A stretch of 64,000 bases of DNA from Phycisphaerae bacterium (lineage in GTDB: Bacteria; Planctomycetota; Phycisphaerae; UBA1845; PWPN01): assembly GCA_018003015.1 (NCBI GenBank), contig JAGNEZ010000006.1, positions 1-64,000 on the forward strand, read 5' to 3'. Shown here piece by piece: positions 57,848-64,000 of this stretch. The notes beneath the pieces were generated by a model, which saw only the letters and a program-made list of their open reading frames with translations, was not told where the DNA came from and ran no database searches. Each line of letters starts with the position of its first letter. Within the stretch, counting starts at the first letter, position 1. Both the position numbers and the translations under genes were made by a program.

Positions 57848-58258
57848 ATGTTCGGTTCACTGGATATCAGCACATCGGGATTGGTGGCCCAGCGAATTCG
57901 GTTGGATACGATTGCGGGCAACATCGCCAATGCTCAGGCGACCAGCCGTGCCGATGGCCAACCGGGGCCGTACAAGCGGCGCATGGCGGTTTTCCAGACC
58001 GGGGATGGCCGAGGCGGCCCAGGTGTCCACGTGGCCGGGATCAAGGAGGACCCCAGTCGGGGAATCCTGCTTTCGATGCCTGGTCATCCCGACGCCATCA
58101 AGTCGGGGCCAGACAAGGGCAAGGTCGAGATGCCGAACGTCGATCACGGGACGGAGATGATCAACGCGATGCTCGCCTCGCGGGCGTACGAGGCCAACGT
58201 TACGGCCATGGAGGCGACCAAGGACATGATTTCATCCACCCTGCGGCTCATCGCCTAG
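57848..58258 (+). CDS. flgC: Flagellar basal-body rod protein FlgC
   Basis: 136 aa. MFGSLDISTSGLVAQRIRLD then TIAGNIANAQATSRADGQPG gives the rod N-terminal signature. The usual 'YRR' block is seen as PYKRRMAVFQ. The C-terminal helix EMINAMLASRAYEANVTAME is the D0 coiled-coil part of the rod. An AGAAGGA element lies about 12 bp upstream. Builds the rod above FlgB. Confidence 0.93.
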   Translation: MFGSLDISTSGLVAQRIRLDTIAGNIANAQATSRADGQPGPYKRRMAVFQTGDGRGGPGVHVAGIKEDPSRGILLSMPGHPDAIKSGPDKGKVEMPNVDHGTEMINAMLASRAYEANVTAMEATKDMISSTLRLIA

Positions 58259-58272
58259 GGTGAAGGAGAAGC

Positions 58273-58599
58273 ATGATGGCTGATCCGCTGAGCATAAACA
58301 CCCTGCAAACGAGTCAGATCGGGCCGATCAGTCCGTCGACTCGAACCGACCAGGCCGGCCCGACGACGACCGCCGACGGCAAGTCGTTCAAGGACGTTTT
58401 GATGGACAACCTCAGCGAGGTGAACCGTTTGCAGCAGGAAGCGCAAGATGGGATCGAACGTGTGGCCACAGGGCAGACGGACAATCTGGCCGAGGTGCTG
58501 ACCGCGGTCAAGAAGGCCGACGTGGCTTTCAGCATGCTTATGGAGATGCGTAACAAACTCGTGGATGCGTACCGCGAGGTTCAGCAGATGAGAGTGTAG
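58273..58599 (+). CDS. fliE: Flagellar hook-basal body protein FliE
   Basis: 108 aa. AAGGAG precedes the double ATG at 58273. The C-terminal two thirds fit FliE: FKDVLMDNLSEVNRLQQEAQ, GQTDNLAEVLTAVKKADVAF, MEMRNKLVDAYREVQQMRV, ending at the conserved 'MxV'. It links the MS ring (FliF) to the rod. The first 35 residues are Ser/Thr/Pro-rich and poorly conserved, as in the family. Confidence 0.92.
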   Translation: MMADPLSINTLQTSQIGPISPSTRTDQAGPTTTADGKSFKDVLMDNLSEVNRLQQEAQDGIERVATGQTDNLAEVLTAVKKADVAFSMLMEMRNKLVDAYREVQQMRV

Positions 58600-58683
58600 A
58601 GGCGGCGGGGAAGGGCTTGATCGGGCCCGGGATGGATAGGAACTTCGGCCGGCAGGAGGCCGGCCTGACAGGAGCATGAGGAA

Positions 58684-60363
58684 ATGGAATTCCTTAGAAA
58701 GCTCATCGCACAGACGGGAGCCCACCTCAAGGGGTTGACGGTTTCGCAGCGTTTGGCCGTCGGCTCGTGTGCTGTCCTGATCGTGGTGGCCCTGGGCTAC
58801 CTGGTTCACTGGGCGAGCACGCCGTCCATGGTGGCCCTGCTCGATCAGCCGATGACCGCGCAGGAGGTCAGCCAGATCGAGCAGAAGTTGACCACCATGG
58901 GCGCGACGCACAAGACGGTCAACGGCACGATCCTGGTCCCGACGGCCGACCGTGTTCGCCTGTACGCCCAATTGGCTCAATCGCAGTCGTTGCCTCGCGA
59001 CACCAGCATCGGATTCAACGAACTCATCAAGGAAGGCAGCGTCTGGGCAAGCAGCGGGGAGAAGGATCGCCAGTGGTCCGTGGCCCTGCAGAACCAGTTG
59101 GCTCAGGTACTCCGCGAATTCGACGGGATCGAGGATGCCCGGGTCTTCATCAACAATGCCACGAAGCGCGGTATCGGCCAGCCGTCGGTCGTTCCGACGG
59201 CCAGCGTGTTTGTGCGGCCCAAAGGCGGGCTGGAATTCGGCCGAGACCGAATCGCCGCCATCGCCAATATGGTCAGCGGAGCGGTTAGCGGGTTGGATCC
59301 CACTCAGGTCAAGATCACGGACATGGTCCGTTCGTATACCCTGCCCAAGCCCGAGGAGGCCGCCGACACCGCCAGCCTGGAGGCCCGCCAGAGAAGTGAA
59401 GCCTACTTCGCAAACAAGATCAGGGAACTCTACGCCAGCATTCCTGGTCTTCTGGTAGCCGTTCACGCCCGCTTGGACGATCAGACCACATCGATGGTCG
59501 AGCGCAAATTCGGCAGGCCGGTGCTCAAACGCGACAAGTCGGACACCATGACGCAGAGTCGAGGGCTGACCAGCGAGGAACCGGGCGTCAATCCCAACAC
59601 CTCAGTGGCTATTGCCGGAGGTGGTGCTCCTCTGGAGAGCACGGAGAAGAACACTGCGGAGACCGAATACGATGCCCAGGTTGACAGCACGGTGACCACG
59701 ACCGAGAAACGTCCCAACGGAATCAAGGATCTGTTCGCCTCGGTGAACGTACCGCGCAGCTACCTGGCCGCCATCTTCAAGAGACAGAACAACGGCAAGG
59801 ACCCGACCGACACGGAACTGAACACCTTCGCAGAACCCGAACTCGCCAAAATGAAGGGCCAGGTTCGCCGCGTGCTCGGGCTGACCACCAAGGAGTCGGC
59901 TGACGAGCAGATTGAGGTGACCTGGATTCACGACGACGCGACCATCCAGATGGGGCAGCCGGTTGAGGCCGGCCAGTCGGAGGGTGTTCTCTCGCTGGTC
60001 AAGGCCAACGGCGGCAAGGTGGGCCTGGGGGCTCTGGCCGTGCTGAGTCTGCTGATGATGCTCATGATGGTCCGTCGGGTGAGCGAAGGACCAGTGCTGC
60101 CGGGCGAGGAACCACCGATGCCTCAGGTGATCCGCATCAAGAGCGGTAAGAAGAAGGGGGCGGTCGAGGAGATTGACCTCACCGTGGCCGAGGAGCCGAT
60201 CGGCGAGGCGGCCCTTTCCGACTCGCTGCTGGTCGGCAAGGAGATCGATGAGTCCACCTTGCATCGTCAGAAGGTGGTGGATCAGGTGGTGGAGATGATC
60301 AACGACGATCCCGACGGGTCGGTCGGGATTCTGAAGCGCTGGATCGACGCGGAGCAGAAGTAG
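58684..60363 (+). CDS. fliF: Flagellar MS-ring protein FliF
   Basis: 559 aa. TM1 (VGSCAVLIVVALGYLVHW, about 25-43) and TM2 (KVGLGALAVLSLLMMLMMV, about 443-461) enclose the periplasmic ring-building domains. RBM1 contains RLYAQLAQSQSLPRDTSIGF and the YscJ/FliF block QVLREFDGIEDARVFINNAT; RBM3 contains SVFVRPKGGLEFGRDRIAAI. The C-terminal cytoplasmic tail ends DEIDESTLHRQKVVDQVVEM-like, MINDDPDGSVGILKRWI, the FliG-binding helix. Typical length. An AGGAGCATGAGG element precedes the ATG at 58684. Confidence 0.95.
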   Translation: MEFLRKLIAQTGAHLKGLTVSQRLAVGSCAVLIVVALGYLVHWASTPSMVALLDQPMTAQEVSQIEQKLTTMGATHKTVNGTILVPTADRVRLYAQLAQSQSLPRDTSIGFNELIKEGSVWASSGEKDRQWSVALQNQLAQVLREFDGIEDARVFINNATKRGIGQPSVVPTASVFVRPKGGLEFGRDRIAAIANMVSGAVSGLDPTQVKITDMVRSYTLPKPEEAADTASLEARQRSEAYFANKIRELYASIPGLLVAVHARLDDQTTSMVERKFGRPVLKRDKSDTMTQSRGLTSEEPGVNPNTSVAIAGGGAPLESTEKNTAETEYDAQVDSTVTTTEKRPNGIKDLFASVNVPRSYLAAIFKRQNNGKDPTDTELNTFAEPELAKMKGQVRRVLGLTTKESADEQIEVTWIHDDATIQMGQPVEAGQSEGVLSLVKANGGKVGLGALAVLSLLMMLMMVRRVSEGPVLPGEEPPMPQVIRIKSGKKKGAVEEIDLTVAEEPIGEAALSDSLLVGKEIDESTLHRQKVVDQVVEMINDDPDGSVGILKRWIDAEQK

Positions 60364-60384
60364 TCTTTCGTCGGTGGAGAGACC

Positions 60385-61437
60385 ATGGCAGGTGCCAAGA
60401 AAGGACGATCTCAGGCTCTGGCGGACGAAGGGCCCCAGGAGTACACCGGCCAACGCAAGGTCGCGGTGTTCCTGCTTGCCGTCGGCCCGGCGGTTGCCGG
60501 CAAGCTGATGCGGAATATGGATCGGGAGACGGTTGAGGATCTGACCCGTGAGATCGCTTCCCTGGGAGTGGTTCCTCCGGAGAAGAGCCAGGCCATCGTC
60601 GAGGAGTTCTACAACGTTGCCCTGGCCAAGCAGTACGCCAACGAGGGGGGGTTGAACTACGCCAAGATGGTGCTCGAGCAGGCCCTGCCCAAGGAAGAGG
60701 CCGTGAAGGTGATGCAGCAGATCGAGCACCAGGTCCATCAGCAGCCGTTCAGCTTCCTGCAAAAGGCCGAGAGCGAAAACTTGTTGACATTCATGCAGGA
60801 CGAGCATCCGCAGACCATCGCTCTGATTCTGGCTCACCTGCCCAGCAGCAAGGGCAGCGAGATCCTGGCCGGGCTGCCTCCCGCCAAGCAAATCGAGGTC
60901 GTCACTCGGGTGGCCAACATGGAGCAGACCAACCCCGAGGTCATTCGTGAGGTCGAAATGGGCCTGGAGCAGAGGCTCTCCGGGATCGTGTCCCAGCAGT
61001 TTCAGAAAGTCGGTGGAGTTGAGGCGGTGGCCGAAATGCTCAACCTCGCCGACCGGGCCACCGAGAAGGGCATCCTCGAGACGCTGGAAGCCGAGGACCC
61101 GGAACTGGTTGAGCAGATCCGGCGGCTGATGTTCGTGTTCGAGGATATTCTGCTGGTCAACGACAAGGGCATCCAGTCGGTGCTCAAGGAGATCGATCAC
61201 GATCAACTTGCCTTGGCGCTGAAGACGGCCAGCGAAGAAATGAAGGAGAAGATCTTCAAGAACATGTCCGAGCGAGCGGCCCTGTTGATCAAGGAAGAGA
61301 TGGACTACATGGGTCCGGTCCGGTTGAGCGACGTGGAGGGCGCCCAGCAGAAGATCGTGGATGTGGTTCGCCGGCTTGAGGATGCAGGCGAGATCATTCT
61401 CCAGGGTCGCGGCGGCGACACGGATATCGTGGTGTAA
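60385..61437 (+). CDS. fliG: Flagellar motor switch protein FliG
   Basis: 350 aa, cytoplasmic C-ring. The N-terminal FliF-binding domain (RKVAVFLLAVGPAVAGKLMR) is followed by the middle domain with the EHPQTIALILAHL motif (DEHPQTIALILAHLPSSKGS). The C-terminal torque domain has IQSVLKEIDHDQLALALKTA and ERAALLIKEEMDYMGPVRLS, with the charged residues that face the stator. It starts 21 bp after fliF with GGTGGAGAG upstream. The first 20 residues are basic and variable. Confidence 0.95.
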   Translation: MAGAKKGRSQALADEGPQEYTGQRKVAVFLLAVGPAVAGKLMRNMDRETVEDLTREIASLGVVPPEKSQAIVEEFYNVALAKQYANEGGLNYAKMVLEQALPKEEAVKVMQQIEHQVHQQPFSFLQKAESENLLTFMQDEHPQTIALILAHLPSSKGSEILAGLPPAKQIEVVTRVANMEQTNPEVIREVEMGLEQRLSGIVSQQFQKVGGVEAVAEMLNLADRATEKGILETLEAEDPELVEQIRRLMFVFEDILLVNDKGIQSVLKEIDHDQLALALKTASEEMKEKIFKNMSERAALLIKEEMDYMGPVRLSDVEGAQQKIVDVVRRLEDAGEIILQGRGGDTDIVV

Positions 61438-61453
61438 GTGAACGAGAGGCGGC

Positions 61454-62224
61454 ATGAGTAGACAACCCACTATCATCAAGGCCCGGTCGGCCGGCCCGGA
61501 GAGCCTGGGAGCTCGCGCGTTCGTGGTCAACGATGTGCTTCGCGAGGCCCGGGGCGTACTGACCGCCGCACAGAGGAACGCCGCTGAGTTGTGCGAGCAG
61601 GCTCGAGCCCAGGTCACGGAGATCAGGGAGCAGGCTCGCCGGGAGGGCCATGAAGCGGGTTTCATCGCCGGTCGCGAGGACGGTCTTAAAGCCGGACGCG
61701 ACGAGGCATTCGCCTTGGCTCGTCAGGAGTTCGGCGAACAGCAGAGGCTGCTCACTGCTGCCTGCGAGGACCTGATGACGCAGATCGAGGACGGTCGTGC
61801 GTTGTGGCTGGCTTCCGCGCGGCAGGACCTGGTCGAACTGGCTATGGCCATTGCCCGGCGCGTGGTTCATCATGTGGGCCAACGGGAACGGGATGTGGTG
61901 CTGGCCAACCTCGAGGAAGCCGTTCGCCTGGCCGGTCGTCGTTCGGAAGTGACCCTGGTGGTTCATCCGGCCGATGCCGCCGCCGCCCGATCGTTCGCCG
62001 ACGGTCTGCTCGGTCGCAGGGATCAATGGAAACACGTCGAGATCGTGGAGGATACACAGATGTCGCCCGGAGGGTGCCGGGTGCATTGGGACAGCGGGGC
62101 GGTTGACGCCGCGCTGGAGACCCAGCTCGACCGCATCGCCGATCAGCTCGCCGCTCCGGCCGTGGAGGATCCCGCGGTCGGTGGGAGCGGGGGTTCGACG
62201 GGCTTGGCGGGGGTGAGCGGATGA
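61454..62224 (+). CDS. fliH: Flagellar assembly protein FliH
   Basis: 256 aa. An Ala/Glu/Arg-rich coiled coil (LREARGVLTAAQRNAAELCE ... GHEAGFIAGREDGLKAGRDE) with small-residue repeats is typical of FliH. The C-terminal domain follows: LVELAMAIARRVVHHVGQRE, NLEEAVRLAGRRSEVTLVVH, SPGGCRVHWDSGAVDAALET, the FliH/VATP-E-like stator fold. FliH dimers regulate the FliI ATPase and link it to the export gate and C-ring. Its TGA overlaps the fliI ATG (ATGA). Confidence 0.9.
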   Translation: MSRQPTIIKARSAGPESLGARAFVVNDVLREARGVLTAAQRNAAELCEQARAQVTEIREQARREGHEAGFIAGREDGLKAGRDEAFALARQEFGEQQRLLTAACEDLMTQIEDGRALWLASARQDLVELAMAIARRVVHHVGQRERDVVLANLEEAVRLAGRRSEVTLVVHPADAAAARSFADGLLGRRDQWKHVEIVEDTQMSPGGCRVHWDSGAVDAALETQLDRIADQLAAPAVEDPAVGGSGGSTGLAGVSG

Positions 62225-63624
62225 ACACCTTCACCGGGGAGATCGACCGCGTGGAGCGGATGTGCACGCCGGCGTTGATCGGCCGGGTGGCCGACGTCAT
62301 CGGGTTGGCCGTTCGGGTCGAGGGGCTGCCAGCGCCCGTGGGCACGATGTGTGCCATCGATCTGGCCGGCGGCAAGATCGAGGCCCAGGTGGTCGGCTTC
62401 AAGGATGACGATGCCATTCTCATGCCGCTGCGAGACACGCTCGGGATCGCTCGCGGCGATCAGGTCACGGCCCTTCCCGACGAGGCGGGTGTCGGCGTCA
62501 CTGACGCTCTGGTCGGGCGGGTGCTTGATGGCCTTGGGCGACCGATCGACGGCGGTCCACCCCTGCACGCGAAGGCGTACTACCCGCTGTATCGGACGGC
62601 TCCCAAGGCCCTCAAACGGCCGCGGATTTCCGAGCCTCTTTCGACGGGCATCCGGGCCATCGACGGTCTGCTGACAGCTGGTCGCGGCCAGCGCATGGGC
62701 CTCTTTGCCGGCACCGGTGTCGGCAAGAGCGTCCTCATGGGCATGATCGCCCAGCACACCGATGCCGACGTGGTCGTCGTCGGACTGATCGGTGAACGTG
62801 GCCGCGAGGTCAATGAGTTCATTGACAAGGATCTGGGTCCAGTGGGCTGCCGGAAGGCGGTCATGGTGGTCAGTACATCGGACGAGTCGCCGGTGCTTCG
62901 CGTGCGTGCGGGTTTCACCGCGACCGCGATTGCCGAGTTCTTCCGCGACCAGGGGAAGGACGTTCTCCTTCTCATGGATTCCGTGACCCGCATCGCCATG
63001 GCCCAGCGGCAGATCGGCCTGGCAGCAGGTGAGCCGCCGGCGACCAAGGGGTACACACCCAGCGTGTTCGGGTTGTTTCCCCAGTTGCTGGAGCGGGCCG
63101 GGCGCACGCAGCTGGGGAGTATCACTGGGTTCTATACAGTTCTTGTCGAGGCCGACGACATCAATGATCCGGTTGGCGATGCGGTTCGCGGGATCCTCGA
63201 CGGCCACATCTGGCTGGCAAGGAAACTGGCCAACCAGGCTCACTACCCGGCGATCGGCATCACCGACAGCATCAGCCGTGTCATGGTGGACGTGGTAGAT
63301 GCAGAGCTGCTCAACGCTGCCCGGCTGGTCGTTCGGATGCTGGCGACGTGGAATGAGATCGAGGACCTGGTGAATATCGGGGCCTACGCCCCCGGATCCA
63401 ATGCCCAGTTTGACACCGTGATCGAGACCCGGCCGGCAGTGCTGGCGTTTCTTCAGCAGGGAATACGCGAACGGATCGGGTTTGCTCAAGCCCGTGAGCA
63501 GCTGATTGCCCTGGCTGATCTGATTGAGCAGACGCGTCAGCGGCTCGGCAGCCGCAACCCGGCGTCGCAAGCGACCGCTGCGCCGCGCCACCCGGCGGCG
63601 ACGGGTACGGTCGGAGCTCGGTAG
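62221..63624 (+). CDS. fliI: Flagellar type III export ATPase FliI
   Basis: 467 aa. An F1-beta-like ATPase: Walker A AGTGVGKS (163-170), the signature MVVSTSDESPVLRVRAGFTA, Walker B DVLLLMDSVTRIAMAQRQIG, and the 'LPQLLERAG' block (GLFPQLLERAGRTQLGSITG). The final GxxPGxNxxxD-like stretch is GAYAPGSNAQFDTVIETRP. FliI forms a hexamer at the export gate and uses ATP to unload and unfold substrates. Length is slightly above the usual 440-450, with a short Ala/Arg tail. Overlaps fliH by 4 bp. Confidence 0.96.
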   Translation: MNTFTGEIDRVERMCTPALIGRVADVIGLAVRVEGLPAPVGTMCAIDLAGGKIEAQVVGFKDDDAILMPLRDTLGIARGDQVTALPDEAGVGVTDALVGRVLDGLGRPIDGGPPLHAKAYYPLYRTAPKALKRPRISEPLSTGIRAIDGLLTAGRGQRMGLFAGTGVGKSVLMGMIAQHTDADVVVVGLIGERGREVNEFIDKDLGPVGCRKAVMVVSTSDESPVLRVRAGFTATAIAEFFRDQGKDVLLLMDSVTRIAMAQRQIGLAAGEPPATKGYTPSVFGLFPQLLERAGRTQLGSITGFYTVLVEADDINDPVGDAVRGILDGHIWLARKLANQAHYPAIGITDSISRVMVDVVDAELLNAARLVVRMLATWNEIEDLVNIGAYAPGSNAQFDTVIETRPAVLAFLQQGIRERIGFAQAREQLIALADLIEQTRQRLGSRNPASQATAAPRHPAATGTVGAR

Positions 63625-63713
63625 AAGGACCGGTGGCGCACCAAGGGATGCGTGCGCCATCGCAAGGAAAAAGAGTGTGAGGTCGGATTCTCGCACTCCT
63701 GAGGCGGTCAAGG

Positions 63714-64000
63714 ATGGCCAAGCGATTCACATTCCGATTTGAGACCATGCTGCGGATCCGACGGCAGCGGGAGGATGAGCGCAAGCGGATTGTGGCCAGC
63801 CGGCTTCGGGAGATCCGGAACCTGCAGAAGTACATGGCTTCGCTGGAGCAGCAGATTCACGACGAGCTCCGGGCCATCCGAATCGGCCGACAGCCGGGCA
63901 CGATCGACATGCAGCAGATCATCCGCCACCGGCAATGGCTGGGCTGCCTGCACAAGAGCGTACTGGAAGGACAGGCCAAGGCGCGCTTCCTGGAGGCGGA
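63714..64000 (+). CDS. fliJ: FliJ-like flagellar export protein (5' part; cut by window end)
   Basis: The frame is open to the window end (95 complete codons). MAKRFTFRFETMLRIRRQRE then DERKRIVASRLREIRNLQKY and MASLEQQIHDELRAIRIG form a long basic coiled coil with the 'F.F.TMLRIR..ED' start of FliJ. FliJ sits in the FliI ring and couples export to the proton motive force. It follows fliI by 89 bp with GAGGCGG upstream, the standard fliH-fliI-fliJ order. The rest lies beyond the window. Confidence 0.82.
   Translation, partial: MAKRFTFRFETMLRIRRQREDERKRIVASRLREIRNLQKYMASLEQQIHDELRAIRIGRQPGTIDMQQIIRHRQWLGCLHKSVLEGQAKARFLEA

Noticed and set aside
59602-61665. Minus-strand 687-codon ORF across fliF-fliH
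   Set aside because: Antisense to three well-conserved flagellar genes; His/Leu-rich text typical of complement frames.

Overview
The window looks like a high-GC chromosomal segment of a planctomycete (Planctomycetota, perhaps a Phycisphaerae-like lineage). The clues are secreted parallel beta-helix proteins ending in dockerin-like Asp-rich repeats (DFDGDGDVDGEDL type, then CYSG), pseudopilins with FTLLEVLVVI N-termini and short wing-like C-terminal domains, an ECF sigma factor grouped with a zinc-finger Ser/Thr kinase, and an integrase/DUF3987/TubC-like island module typical of this phylum. Taxonomy is inferred from gene content only.

Region 1 (1-5990) is accessory. A two-gene AbiE-like toxin-antitoxin operon (885-1916 and 55-888, minus strand) sits beside a 48-bp tRNA 3'-end repeat (2188-2235). 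Next comes a decayed integration module: a tyrosine integrase with two in-frame TAG codons (2182-3681), a TubC-like protein, a chimeric excisionase/DUF3987 remnant and a DNA-binding protein. A near-identical repeat lies at 25639-25686, so 2.2-25.7 kb may be one integrated element in a tandem array.

Region 2 (6255-22536, all minus strand) reads as one block in the order ECF sigma factor, giant beta-helix/dockerin protein 2 (1,666 aa), zinc-finger Ser/Thr kinase, pseudopilin, giant beta-helix/dockerin protein 1 (2,574 aa). The two giants share a 3.6-kb direct repeat (6298-9896 and 16747-20345), identical wherever I compared it, giving different heads on the same roughly 1,200-residue tail. This is the best candidate in the window for an undescribed system: a sigma/kinase-controlled surface-protein locus with head swapping. 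Region 3 (22.7-25.7 kb) holds gene debris: C-terminal pieces of a SWIM-type-like protein and a RecG/AlbA_2-like regulator, and a headless dockerin protein.

Region 4 (25.8-41.3 kb) is rich in secreted proteins for glycan use: a pseudopilin, an uncharacterised secreted protein, a LamG domain split by a propeller, a sugar-isomerase-like lipoprotein, a GH16 hydrolase with binding modules and dockerin, an amidohydrolase, a PQQ-type propeller with a Gly/Arg-rich insert, and a ChbG/YdjC deacetylase fused to an alpha/beta hydrolase. A chimeric pseudogene at 30726-31730 carries a 40-bp palindromic insert flanked by 9-bp direct repeats, like a transposon excision scar.

Region 5 (41.3-51.2 kb) is housekeeping and signalling: opcA, a methyltransferase, two histidine kinases and aconitase (acnA). 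Region 6 (51.6-64.0 kb, plus strand) is a flagellar cluster: TPR protein, flgN, an FlrB-like kinase and an FlrC-like sigma-54 activator, then flgB, flgC, fliE, fliF, fliG, fliH, fliI and the start of fliJ. A good sigma-54 promoter candidate lies just before flgB, which fits the adjacent activator.
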